Below are positions 54,001 through 63,523 of a stretch of DNA of 64,000 nt, piece by piece. Under the pieces are notes generated by a model. The model was not told the origin of the DNA, ran no database searches, and was given only the letters and a program-made list of their open reading frames with translations. The stretch lies in the NCBI GenBank assembly GCA_963210315.1, contig OY723313.1:1789944-1853943 (forward strand). The letters run 5' to 3'. Each line of letters opens with the position of its first letter. Position 1 is the stretch's first letter. The stretch comes from Rhynchopus euleeides. Lineage: Eukaryota > Euglenozoa > Diplonemea > Diplonemida > Diplonemidae. Position numbers and translations under genes: made by a program.

Positions 54001-57000
54001 GGACCGGGCAGGAAGGAGGGGGATCCGCTGCGGGTGGTGGCACTGGCGAGCACCCACTACGAGAAGGTCGTTGCGTCCGCTACGGCGCTAGCAGAGCTGA
54101 AGCGGGCTGCGAAGCGCACCACCCTGACTGCGCAGAACGCGGGAGAGCAGCCGGCCGAGGGAGGCGACGGGGTGGACATCTCGGGGAAGCTAGTCGAGGT
54201 CGCCACGTCGAAGTGCTGGTGTCCGGTCGACACGTGCTCCCGCTCGCTGGTGAGGGGCGGGTCGTCGATACAGCGCTCGTCCCTCACCAAACACATGAAC
54301 AAGCATGTGGAAGAGGACGGTATCTCCCCCCGGGAGATGCAGCAGCTGCTGCGGCAGTCGGGCCTGCGCACGTGTGCGGTGTGCAGCACGGTGATGGCGC
54401 TGACGGACTCGAAGCGCAAGCAGGCGGAGGTGTGCCGGGCCTGCGAGCCGAAGGTGCAGGCCGAGGAGCTGGGGGAGCCGAGTGCGGCCCAGGGCCGCTA
54501 CGAGGGCCTGCCGGAGTGGGGGCGCATCGCCGAGTCGGGGGTGCGGACGTGGGAGGCGGTCCCCAGAGAGCTGCAGGGGGAATGGGCGGCGTGCTTCCGG
54601 GACGCGTGCCGGGAGGCGGCAGCGACGCAGACGGACGCGGCGTACCGGGTGCTCGCCATGGTGCCGCAGCTCGCGCTGCGGAAGGAGCGGATGGGCAAGG
54701 CGCGCAAGGCCCAGACGCTCCGCCAGCGGCGGCTGCTGATCGGGAGGCTGCGCCAGGGGGAGCACGCCCAGGTGTGGGCTGCGGAGGCGGGGAAGCGCAA
54801 GCCCGGGGGCGAGCCAGCACGGCCCCCGGCGGGGCAGGGGGACCCGACGGAGGAGCACCGGCGCTGGCAGGGGCGGGTGCAGAAGTTTACGGCGCAGGGC
54901 CGCACGTCGGCGGCGGTGAAGGCTCTGACACCGGATGCGGTCGCCCCCCAGTCGGACGAGACGCTGCAGCAGCTCCAGAAGAAACACCCGACGGGGAAGC
55001 CGGCGCAGTGCGGCAAGGTGGACCCAGCACTTTGTGAGGCGTTTACCCCGCTGGAAGTGCTGAAGGCGGTGAACGGGTTTCCCACGGGGTCCGCAGGGGG
55101 TTCCCTCGGGCTCAGGCCGGATCACCTGAAGGCGGCGGTGGCGCACCCGACTGCACGTGCCCTCCCGGCGCTCACGCATCTGGTGAACGGGTTGGCGCGG
55201 GGGGCGGCGCCGGACACGACACGGGCATGGCTGGCGGGGGCGAGCCTGACGGCGCTCCGCAAGGGGGACACGGATGTGCGGCCAATCGCGTGTGGCGAGT
55301 CGATCAGGCGCCTGGTGGCGAAGCTCATCGCGGCGAGGCATCGGGACGAGGCGAAGACGATTCTCCTTCGGGGTAAGCAGGTCGGGGTGGGTGTACGGCA
55401 GGGGGCGGAGGCGGCGACGGCGGTGGTCGCCAACTTCGCTGCGAGGAGCAAGGGCCAGGACGCGTGCATCCTCAAGATCGACTACACGAACGCGTTTAAC
55501 GCGGTCGATCGCACAGCCTTCCTGAAGCAGGTTGAGGAGAAGTTCCCGGGGATGTTGCCGTGGGTGGCGTGGTGCTACACGCAACCCACGAACCTGCAGT
55601 TTGGGGATAAACGCCTGCAGTCAGCATGTGGTGTGCAGCAGGGGGACCCCCTGGGGCCGCTGCTCTTCTCCCTGGCGATCGCGCCCATAGCAGAGGAGGT
55701 GGCACAACTCCCGGGTGTCCAAGGGACAGTGTGGTTCCTCGATGACGGGGTGGTGATGGGCTCAGGGTACGCGGTGAGCCGAGCGTACGAGCACATCGTG
55801 CGGCGCAGCCGGGACATGGGGCTTACGGTCCGGGAGGACAAGTGTGAGCTGGTGGACATAGCGGGTCACTCCCTCGCGACATGGGAAGGGTGGGGCCTGA
55901 AGGTGAAGGAGAAGCCCAAGGGATCGCCACTTGAGGGCATCCGATGGATCCGGGAGAGCAACTTCGAGCTGCTCGGAGCCCCCATTGGTGACGCGGCATG
56001 GTGCGAGGAGTACATGCAGGCTCGGGTCAAGGTCTTCGTCAGGTCGCTGGACGCGCTGGACAAGCTGTCGGATTCGCAGACCGCCTTCGTCCTGCTGCGG
56101 GAGTGCCTGGGGTTTGCTCGTATGGTCTTCTTCATGCGGGCTATAGGGGCTACGGGGGCGACGAAGTATCTGGACAGGTACGACGCGCGGGTCCAGCGGA
56201 GCCTCGCACGGCTCCTGGGGTACGAGGATGAGTGTCTCCCCCAGGAGGCGGTGCTGCAGGCGTCGCTCCCGGTGCGGGTCGGCGGCCTCGGTGTCCGTAA
56301 GGCCGCGGACCACTGGCATGCGGCGGCGCTGGCGTCGAGTGCAGGGACTGCGGGGCTCTGCCGCAGGCTGGACCGCAACTTCGTCTGGGACGCGGAGGGC
56401 TGGCGGCGGACCGCGCTCTCGTACAACGAGATGGTGGCAGAGGGGTGGCAGGTGGACCCAGATGCACCCCCAGTCAGAGCCCCGGAGCAGCGCACCCTGT
56501 CCCTCGGCATCCTGGAGGCAGGGTACAACGCCCTGATGGAGGGTGCAGACGCTGCGACGCGCGCCAGGCTGAACTCGCAGCTGCTGAGGGGGTGTGGGGC
56601 ATGGCTGACAGGGAGCCCAGGCCGCTGGGAGGCGATGCCCGCGCAAGCCTTCCAGGCGGTGCTACGGCTCCGGATGGGGCTGCCGCTGTTCGGATCGCTG
56701 GAGCGGTGTGGGTGCTGTGGGAGAGACGGGGTGCTGGATCCTCATGGGGAACACGCCGCGCTCTGCGAGAAGGGCGGGGGGGCGGTGCTGCGGCACGAGG
56801 CAGTGGCCGACGCGCTCCTGGGGATGGCCCGCAAGGTGGGACTGGGTGCGGAGCGGGAAACCGCCGGCTTGCTGCAGGACAGGAGGCGCCCAGGGGATGT
56901 CACTCTGCGCCAAGGGTTCATGGACGGCAGGGTCACTGCGATCGACGTCGCGGTGGTGAATCCTCTGGCGCCGTCGTACGTCCAGTTGGCGGCGCGGACG

Positions 57001-60000
57001 GTGGGCGGGGCCGCAGCGCGTCGGCAAGCGGACAAGGTCCGCAAGTACCGGGACGACGAGGCGGTGCGAGGAGGTCGGCTGGCCTTTGAGCCCTTTGTGA
57101 TCGAACTGTTTGGAGGCTGGGGGCAGCGCGCGGCCTCCATCATGAACAGGTTGGTGGCGATTGGGGCGTCCAGGCTGGGCGTGGGTAGGGTGGGGCTGGC
57201 CCAGCAAGCAGCCCGGAGCATGGGCTGGGCGTTCCAGAAGGCGGTGGGGTTGTCCCTCCTGGCGTGTGGGGAGCTGTGCTCTCAGGCAGGGGGAACACGC
57301 AGGCAGGTGTGCCTGGAGGCGACCCCGGTGATCGACCCTGCGACGTACGTGCAGTTCGGGGACCTGATGCCGGGGGTGGTGATGGAGGAGGTGCCGCCAG
57401 ATGACACAGGTGGGGAAGACGAGGACGGGAGCGAGGGGGAGTTTGGACCGGACCCCGAACCGCCAGCGGAGGAGCGCGCCTTCGACGTGAAGGTGGCGCA
57501 GTGGCGGAAGAGATGCGACCCCCGGGGGGAGAAGACCGCAGCGCAGTGTCTGCAGGAGGGGTGTGCAGCCAGTCTCCCCGCCTGGTACCAGCTGCGGCAG
57601 CTGGGGGGCACAATGCCGACGGGGCAAGCAGTCGACGGGGTTGAGGCCGTCATCAGGGGTGGTGACGCGCCGTGTTCGCTGGAGCAGGCGCGGAGGCAGG
57701 CAGTCGGGTTGGTGCTGAACGCTCCGGAGCTGCGGCCAGAAGTGGCAGATCCTGCGGAATGGAGCTGCCGGATGCGGGCGCCGACACGCTTGCCAGATGG
57801 CAGTGTGCCACAGGAGGCATGGGCGGACATGGCGGTGCTGCGGGCGCTGGCAGTGGTGCTGCGTGTGGAGATCCTCGTCCTGCGGGACTACGGGGAGCCA
57901 GTGGTGTGCAGGCCGAGGCCGGAGGCGCAGGTGCGGACACGCTTCGCTTTGTGTGCGGACGGGCGGGGTTTTGTGCGGGTCGACGTGGAGGTGGACACAT
58001 CGCAGCTGCCGGCGGGGCCAGAGGCGGCCGTTGCGGAGCCGATGGAGAGGGTGTTCGCCGGCCAGGCTGGGGCGATCTGCCACATTTGCAGGGAGAAGGT
58101 GGGGCCGCAGTCTCTCCACCTCCGGTGCCGTAAGTGCATGCAGGCGGCGTGCATGGCGTGTGGTGGGGAGGACCTGCCGTGCGCTTGTCCGAGGGGGCGT
58201 TTGCGGTTGGTGCAGGCGTCGGGGCGGCCCCGCGGGTGGGCGGCGGTGGTGAAAGAGGAGGTGTGCGAGGAGGCAGGGGAGCCGGGTGCGGCCCCGAAGA
58301 AGCGACGGGCGGGTGGGGCGGGAGCGACGGCAGCACCTTCACCGGCCGCGTCACCAGACGGGTGCACACCTCCTCCATCGGGCGCGCCGCCAGTGACCCC
58401 CGCCGGGGCGGTGCGGGGCACAGCAGCCGAGCAGCGAGAGCGGGAAGCGGACCGGTGGCAGCGCGTGCAGGAGCTGTCGGCCACGGAGCCTGTGGCGGCC
58501 TTCATCGCCCAGTGGCAGAGTGCCGCCCCCGCGGATGTGTCACAGTGTTTGGAAGTCGAGGACCTGGTGGGGTCCCTCCAGGGACAGGTGCGGTGGCGGG
58601 CGGAGTACACCGTGGGCGACTGCCTGTTTGACGCGGTGGTCGGTCAGCTGCCGGCCAGTCTGATTGTGACAGCGGCCGAGGCGCGGAGGCGAGCAGTGGA
58701 GGCGGTGGTGTCGCACGCCGGGCTGCGCGCGCTGGTGGAGGGGGCGCCGGAGGCGTGGGCTCGGCTGATGGGCCGCAGCGGGGCAGGGCCGGGGCTGCAG
58801 TCGTGGGCTGACGAGCTGGTCCTCGGGGGGCTCGCGAGGGCCCTCTGCATCAACATCCTGGCGTTCAGGAAGCAGGGCCAGGGGGTCAGAGTGTGGCGCG
58901 CAGCGAGGCGGGCGGCAGGGATGGCGGCGGTGGCGTTTGTGGGTGAGTCGGGACAGGCAGACGGCACAGCGGTGGGCCACTTTGTGCCCGTGATCCTGCC
59001 CGAGCCGCTGCAGCAGTGGGCGCTGGAGGTGGACGCGTGCCCAGTGGGGCAGGATATCCGCGTCCGGGGGTGTGAAGCTGCGCGGCTGATGAGCCTCCAG
59101 GTCGGTTGGCAGACGAGCTGCGGGGCGTGCACCACGCCGGTGAGCGTTCGCGGGTGCTGGGGATGCAGCGAGTGCGGGGTGGCAGTGTGCCTCACGTGCC
59201 GCGACAAGTCCCCGGCGACATACAGGTGGTGCGGTGAAGCACACCTCGACAACCCGTCTTCTTCGACATCCCACCCCCTCCCTTCACCCCATAACACCCA
59301 CCCTCCGACGGCATCTCAGACTACATCATCCCAACCTACTACATCCCACCCTACATCTCAGACTACATCATCCCAACCTACTACATCCCACCCTACATCA
59401 TCCCACTCTACTTCTTCTCAACCTACTCCATCCCAACCCACTCCATCCCGGCACTCGCCGGCCCTTCCCCACTCCTCACCATCCCCTTCGGCAGCTCCCG
59501 TGGGGGGCACCCCGTCGAGTGCGGCGGCGGCGGCGGCGGCAGCAGCGGCGACACCTCTGGGGGAAGGCTCCAACAACGGACCCACAGCCATCCCTCGGCA
59601 GGCAGCAGCGGCAGCGACAGCGGCGGCAGCGGCAGCAGCATCGACGATGGAGCTCCCTCGAGGGGCGGACGGCGGCATCGCCTTCGACGACGAGTTGTCG
59701 GAGGGGGTGGACGGCATGAGCGACGAGGGCACGGTCACGTCAACGGGAGGCACCCAAAACACAAACACAGCCACCCAAGTGTCAGTGATCCTGATCTCAG
59801 CAGCTCGCGCGGGTATGGGGAAGTGGGCAGGGAGTCGGTCTGACGGGCCAGCAGAGGTGGACGGCAGGATGGTGTTTCCTTCGGCAGCGAAGGCGGCGGC
59901 GGAGGGAGCGAAGGAGGCGGCGTGGGTCCCTCGGACGGCAGAAGGCTGGTTCGAGCTCTTCGGCCAGCACGGGCGCTCAGAGTTGGAGGTCGAGACGGCA

Positions 60001-60384
60001 CACGCTGTCTACAAGCAGTGGGTGGCGGATCGACGGTCGGTTGATGCCGACTTCAACTCGAGGCGGGAAGGGGCGAGTGCGGCACGGGTGGAGGAGTTCT
60101 TCGCGTGCAAGCGCGTGAACAGCCGGGTGGACAAGAGACGGACGCGTGAGCGGCACCCGGAGGAGGCGGCGCGACCGCGGGGCGGCCGTGGCGGGGGAGG
60201 GGTGGCGGACCCCCGGGACAGGAGGGGCGACGGCCAGGGTGGAGGGAGGCAGGGTCGCGACAGGTGGGCAGCCGGGAGAGGCGGCGGCAGGGGTGGCGGC
60301 GACCGTAGGGATCGTGGCGGCGGGCAGGAGAGGCAGGCTGCGGTGATCGGAGTAGGGGGCCAGGGGCCCCGTCGGCGGAGGTGA
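51079..60384 (+). CDS. Giant LINE polyprotein: reverse transcriptase, RLE endonuclease and OTU-like proteases (3101 aa)
   Basis: One uninterrupted frame. Order: a Pro/Gly/Trp-rich head; WD40-like fragments near residues 270-370 (GGRLATGDDKGKVRVRDL); a hydrophobic, membrane-like stretch about 475-660; an N-terminal cysteine-protease-like region (QHDCGYLAL near 880, STHYEKVV near 990); a C2H2 finger near 1048; then reverse transcriptase with DYTNAFNAVDR near 1468, GVQQGDPLGPLLF and FLDDG near 1553. A C-x2-C...H-x4-C knuckle near 1876 precedes a restriction-like endonuclease (RRPGDV...AIDVAVVNP...KVRKY), as in R2/NeSL-type LINEs. Downstream are a degenerate OTU-like copy, a RING-like zinc module near 2333, an OTU protease (GDCLFDAV near 2511, VGHFVPV near 2631), a second zinc module and a Thr/Ser/Pro-repeat tail. 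No stop or shift is seen, so the copy looks intact and young. The FLDD catalytic box replaces the common YADD. Confidence 0.85.
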   Translation: MEGREPPRRWQAQMGATLAVVALAVLTTAPLEQKQPGSPPVAGERGLAAPDEGRARREEQGPRARPLLTPCLQGRGARRPHPPAVRTSRGKVVVAARPPRPPNMLQAAVPLTVRPPGRAPAHRQQRKGWQPGSPPVPASWLGQVPRGTRPTVPLPVSLPSPLGGPMGGLGGRWNGSWATPPLGGEWVVAGRVPPPRWGGDRVVAGRVGGDNNSNEASVADTGLANGSAVQLAPRRLRVRTPAVFSSMHRNNTYRIARTGCETPRAAGHYDNGHLTTCGAITAAGLAHSNGTFSTAFPVGGTRWATGYSDDTICRQLTSTKEVGCMLDCSVYRAARTHGGRLATGDDKGKVRVRDLKGLRSATVLERSSGEVYSIAGSGLRNFGGPGGRCGGRQTCADPKPTLSDLKGSTCTCAVNNTVTVTGVKTTCTRDEAVAKPWGDGRTCKDPNIKCSWDCGSGDDGTCGAGWGIHGRARLLRVLWWAAQRSGIVGPMVAGVALLCGDVGASVAWVAQVTGRAAWGLMAEGRLRVARLQLVWIGWTLWCGACVEAEAGGWEGLQGSGAVLLSAGWLGARWATLRAHMAWWPSGAQALSLTLWMLVVLAGVADPMGLLPAWGVEGLAWVDVAAGAAGGWVTGLCGAAGPWLLMACAQLSIWWLFEPYPREGRQPRRRWRARRPSRAVSMWWVGGGRRLVRRAALMGVRVFGGARRGDGVLCPGPGPGVAHVPSECWKPDGPPEEALPVLQAAGVRSCVPGDNLVVADGALQRWADAGECVVVWVQGGDLPVVYAAPTYRAKTREALRRYPKVVLAPSETGVACAVASEAQATRLMGKGRLVWDASGDGAACVALAPDALSGGGEGQSMRAVDAILPVGASRVPNVSQHDCGYLALGYEQEEVQSERDAIATLAASQPNLKGFFTSPEAYAEYLCGVRAERHMDHLTLHLAAREGDFQVLVVQPGQPTLLIGAVPKPRPKAPRGPGRKEGDPLRVVALASTHYEKVVASATALAELKRAAKRTTLTAQNAGEQPAEGGDGVDISGKLVEVATSKCWCPVDTCSRSLVRGGSSIQRSSLTKHMNKHVEEDGISPREMQQLLRQSGLRTCAVCSTVMALTDSKRKQAEVCRACEPKVQAEELGEPSAAQGRYEGLPEWGRIAESGVRTWEAVPRELQGEWAACFRDACREAAATQTDAAYRVLAMVPQLALRKERMGKARKAQTLRQRRLLIGRLRQGEHAQVWAAEAGKRKPGGEPARPPAGQGDPTEEHRRWQGRVQKFTAQGRTSAAVKALTPDAVAPQSDETLQQLQKKHPTGKPAQCGKVDPALCEAFTPLEVLKAVNGFPTGSAGGSLGLRPDHLKAAVAHPTARALPALTHLVNGLARGAAPDTTRAWLAGASLTALRKGDTDVRPIACGESIRRLVAKLIAARHRDEAKTILLRGKQVGVGVRQGAEAATAVVANFAARSKGQDACILKIDYTNAFNAVDRTAFLKQVEEKFPGMLPWVAWCYTQPTNLQFGDKRLQSACGVQQGDPLGPLLFSLAIAPIAEEVAQLPGVQGTVWFLDDGVVMGSGYAVSRAYEHIVRRSRDMGLTVREDKCELVDIAGHSLATWEGWGLKVKEKPKGSPLEGIRWIRESNFELLGAPIGDAAWCEEYMQARVKVFVRSLDALDKLSDSQTAFVLLRECLGFARMVFFMRAIGATGATKYLDRYDARVQRSLARLLGYEDECLPQEAVLQASLPVRVGGLGVRKAADHWHAAALASSAGTAGLCRRLDRNFVWDAEGWRRTALSYNEMVAEGWQVDPDAPPVRAPEQRTLSLGILEAGYNALMEGADAATRARLNSQLLRGCGAWLTGSPGRWEAMPAQAFQAVLRLRMGLPLFGSLERCGCCGRDGVLDPHGEHAALCEKGGGAVLRHEAVADALLGMARKVGLGAERETAGLLQDRRRPGDVTLRQGFMDGRVTAIDVAVVNPLAPSYVQLAARTVGGAAARRQADKVRKYRDDEAVRGGRLAFEPFVIELFGGWGQRAASIMNRLVAIGASRLGVGRVGLAQQAARSMGWAFQKAVGLSLLACGELCSQAGGTRRQVCLEATPVIDPATYVQFGDLMPGVVMEEVPPDDTGGEDEDGSEGEFGPDPEPPAEERAFDVKVAQWRKRCDPRGEKTAAQCLQEGCAASLPAWYQLRQLGGTMPTGQAVDGVEAVIRGGDAPCSLEQARRQAVGLVLNAPELRPEVADPAEWSCRMRAPTRLPDGSVPQEAWADMAVLRALAVVLRVEILVLRDYGEPVVCRPRPEAQVRTRFALCADGRGFVRVDVEVDTSQLPAGPEAAVAEPMERVFAGQAGAICHICREKVGPQSLHLRCRKCMQAACMACGGEDLPCACPRGRLRLVQASGRPRGWAAVVKEEVCEEAGEPGAAPKKRRAGGAGATAAPSPAASPDGCTPPPSGAPPVTPAGAVRGTAAEQREREADRWQRVQELSATEPVAAFIAQWQSAAPADVSQCLEVEDLVGSLQGQVRWRAEYTVGDCLFDAVVGQLPASLIVTAAEARRRAVEAVVSHAGLRALVEGAPEAWARLMGRSGAGPGLQSWADELVLGGLARALCINILAFRKQGQGVRVWRAARRAAGMAAVAFVGESGQADGTAVGHFVPVILPEPLQQWALEVDACPVGQDIRVRGCEAARLMSLQVGWQTSCGACTTPVSVRGCWGCSECGVAVCLTCRDKSPATYRWCGEAHLDNPSSSTSHPLPSPHNTHPPTASQTTSSQPTTSHPTSQTTSSQPTTSHPTSSHSTSSQPTPSQPTPSRHSPALPHSSPSPSAAPVGGTPSSAAAAAAAAAATPLGEGSNNGPTAIPRQAAAAATAAAAAAASTMELPRGADGGIAFDDELSEGVDGMSDEGTVTSTGGTQNTNTATQVSVILISAARAGMGKWAGSRSDGPAEVDGRMVFPSAAKAAAEGAKEAAWVPRTAEGWFELFGQHGRSELEVETAHAVYKQWVADRRSVDADFNSRREGASAARVEEFFACKRVNSRVDKRRTRERHPEEAARPRGGRGGGGVADPRDRRGDGQGGGRQGRDRWAAGRGGGRGGGDRRDRGGGQERQAAVIGVGGQGPRRRR

Positions 60385-61863
60385 AGCGTTCATGCAGGGA
60401 GAGGACGGTGCACGTAGGGTGCAACCTCCTCCCCCCCCCTTCCCCCTCCTCCCCTCTTCGGTAGAGTCGTGTGTATAGTCCGTCTAGGGTGGGTGGTTGG
60501 GACCCCCGCGTCCGTTCCCCTCGCGCCTAGGCCCCCAAGCATCATCACCGATTCCAGTGTGTATAGTTTGACCTTCGAGCCGTGGGTCCGGAAAGTCCAT
60601 TCGGTCCCACGGCGCCTAAACAAACAAATCTGATCGTCCCCCCCCCCCGCCCCTCCCCCTTAATAGAGTCTTGCACAGTGTGAATAGTCTTGCCCTTTGG
60701 GGGGGTCGGTGGTGTCCGAAAAAGTTCGCCACAAACTCGGAGTGGCACCAGCAGAACGTGTGTGAGAGCCACGGCACCACGGACCCCTGTAAATTCGCTC
60801 CCTGATTCCACCATTCCCCTCGATTCCGCCCCTCCTCTGCAGTTCCCTCCCCCAGTTCGAGTGGTTTGGAGGGATGGCCCGCTCGGTCCCGCAAACCGCT
60901 CGACAGGGACTGTTTCAACCCTGTTTTTTGCGCGTTCTGGGCCCTGGACTTTTCGAACGGTCGCCATTTGGGGAGAGACTGTAGAAGAGGTCTGGCCCTT
61001 GTTGTTCGAACTTGCCAAGTACACGGCCCTCTAGCCTCTAGCCTCTGCCACACGTGGCCAACAGCAACTGTGTCGTTGGCTTCCGCCCTGCATGTCATCT
61101 CGACAAGCAGCAGACACCCCAAGAGCAGAGGTGGAGAGTAGCAGTCCCCCGGTTCGCCCCCGGGTACCAAAAAAAAATGAGAGAGGGATTTGAGGCCCCC
61201 CGCCCCCAGGTTCCCTGCCCACCTGGACGGACCCAAGTGCCTCACACCGGTTCTCTCCCCACCCGGTGGTCCACCTGACGGGCAAGTGTAAAAAAAAAAA
61301 AAAAAAAGGGGAAACCAAAGCAAGCTCTGGTATTAAGATCCTTGGAATTGACCTTGGGGGGCCTCTTGAGTGAGTCTCGGGAGAAATCGGACCTGTGCAT
61401 GGGTCAGGGCAGTGTGCGCGAGCATAAGGCCCTGGGCTGTTCCCTCTGAGTTGCTCTAATTGCATGAGTGGCTTGAGCACATGGACGTCTGCAGGCCAGC
61501 CTGTAGGAAGATCAGGATGCAGGGTTGCCCCCCTTTTGGGGCGTGAAAGCCTCGCCAATGCTTTCCCTAGTGCCGCGATCGGGCGTGCTGGAGCTGCGCG
61601 ATGCCTGAGAAGATCCTGCTGGAGCTGATCCTGCCCCCACGTTGCGGCTCTAAGCCCTCAACGGGTAGCCCCTCTGGGTGGTCGCTGCTGACCTGTGCCT
61701 GGCCCCTCCCCCTTCGCACAAGGGGTTGACTAGTGTTGCAGGCGGTGGAGTCATAGACAGCACTGCCTTTTGCTTTCACCATTGGCCCTTTCTCTACTTT
61801 TTCGGTGCACAACAGAGACCTCTCTTTGTGTCGATGCGTTGCGGCTACAAACAAACCAACAAG
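60385..61863. other. 3' untranslated region of the LINE and unassigned flank
   Basis: Contains two diverged copies of a C-run plus TAGAGTC plus GTGTG(T/A)ATAGTC module (60433-60485 and 60639-60690), a third GTGTGTATAGT at 60557, and the 47-base stem-loop at 60857-60903. An 18-base A run at 61289-61306 may be the poly(A) tail of this or another retroelement. Nothing coding is recognised downstream of it. Confidence 0.45.
60857..60903. other. 47-base conserved stem-loop, copy 2
   Basis: TCGAGTGGTTT and AAACCGCTCGA form an 11-base stem with one G-U pair. Five of 47 bases differ from the copy at 21152-21198. It lies in the 3' region of the large LINE, whereas copy 1 lies in a DNA-transposon nest. 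Confidence 0.5.
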
Positions 61864-62339
61864 CCCCTCCATCACTACAAAGAGCAGTTTTCTGAACCCT
61901 AGCGTTGTCCCAGCTAGCTTGTGTTTCCCTTTTGGGCTTTTTCTTTGAGTTTTTCTTTACTCGATCGTTTCCTGTGACACTCTGTGTTTCAGCATTCATT
62001 GCAATGTGTAATGTGCAACTTCCACTTCAGGTTCCTTGCACATAACACAAAAGCGGTTGGCGGCTATCAACCATATGCTATTGAAGCAACCAAGCCCCCC
62101 GTTTTTGGAGTTATGTACGAGCAATCTGTCACCAGTGTGGTCCTCGCTGGCTAAGTGGATGTCCAGAGGCTGTGCCATTTTTGGCGTGTCGTTTGATGTG
62201 TGTGATCTTTTCATGTGTGTTTCTTTCGCTTTCTTCTTTTCGTTTCTTGTCTTGCTTGTCTCTTGTACCTTGTATTCTGTACCAACTAGCCCAGACAAAC
62301 AACAGCTGCAAAGATTCTCGGTCCGGATGTCCCCCAAAA
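61864..62339 (+). repeat. Long inverted repeat, left arm
   Basis: The 476 bases are the reverse complement of 63524-64000 with only a few differences (for example at GGCGGCTATC versus GGCGGCTAGC). The inner end is CCGGATGTCCCCC, followed here by a run of about 21 A. The outer end lies beyond comparison because the right arm reaches the window edge. Confidence 0.9.
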
Positions 62340-63523
62340 AAAAAAAAAAAAAAAAATTGGTGTACCTCGATGAGCTTACCTTACCTTGTCGTCGGACACA
62401 ACCCGCTCTTGGCTGACCCCCGACGTCTGGTGCGTTTCCCACTCCGGGTATTTGAATCCTCACCCTGTACCTCTTCGGGATCCTCCATCCCCTGGGGAAC
62501 CCTTCCCCTCGAGGCTTCTTCACGTCTCCGACATATTGGTGTGTGCCCACATGACCCTTCTTCCTGACATCCTCGATGTCGTTTTGCACCCCGGGCGATG
62601 CACTGAGACGGCCGTATCCAGGTAGTCAGTGGCCATGCCCAGCCCCTCAGCGTGACAGTCCTCTGGTGCGCTCCCAGCACCACCACCGCGACGCTCGTGC
62701 ATATTCAGCCACCATGACCCGGCAGCTCTCGCCTGGGGACAGGGCTCAGCGGATCGAGAAATCACAGTCTGAAACTCGCCTCCCAGCTCCTCCGCAGCAG
62801 TCTACTGTCCGGCCGTCTTAAACTCTCGCCCTTCGGGAGCCCGGCCAACACCCGGTGCTTTCCGGCGTGATCTCGATCGCTCTGTGGCTCTCTGTGTCCT
62901 CTCCGGTCTTCGCTGGCTGCGAGCGAGTTGCGGGGTGAAGCCCAACGCGCCTCTTCATGGCGCACTGGAGACGCTGCATGGAGTGCCCAGGGGTAGGTGT
63001 GAGAGGTGCCGGCCCTTCTGGGTGAAAGAGGGCGATCGCGCGCACTGTCGTCTCCTGAACTCCGCTCGAGCGGTGGACAACACGTTCCTGCGGCCCCCTT
63101 CCCACTGGGCTGATCCCCACTGTACCTGCCCCATCGCCCGCCTCGTAGACAGCGCATCAAACGGAGGCCCTGTGGCCCCACGTGGCGTCGATTCAGTGGT
63201 AACGCCCGGACTCAGTGTGGAGGGCGTATTTCCCGGTGCGTGAGGAAATTCGAGGCCCTGGAGGTGTGGGCATGCCAGAAGGATTCTCGGAGTCGCCTTC
63301 TTAATGAGAGAGGTGAGTCCCCGCGGACCGGAGCTTGTCGCACGCTGCAGTCGCTGTTCGGGCTTGTCGAGTAGGCTGCTGGGTACTCGGGAAGACTGGC
63401 CGACTGCCCCCCAACCTTGTGGAATGATCTCGGCCCGCTGCCATGGCTGCGGTTTCGGTGGACCCCCTCAGCGGCGGCACCGCTGACACAGGCGATGCGG
63501 ACGCGTCTCTCAGTCGCTGCTTC
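62340..63523. other. 1.2-kb centre between the long inverted repeat arms
   Basis: Begins with a long A run and contains no open frame with a recognisable domain. Short frames on both strands are unconvincing. The layout of long arms around a non-coding centre recalls foldback or Mutator-like non-autonomous elements, or a palindromic duplication. Confidence 0.4.

Noticed and set aside
56662-58119. Minus-strand open frames opposite the LINE
   Set aside because: They are GC-driven shadows of the LINE ORF with His/Pro/Arg bias and no recognisable motif.
61307-61863. A second LINE fragment after the A run
   Set aside because: The stretch is GC-rich and looks repeat-like, but no reverse transcriptase or endonuclease motif is visible on either strand.
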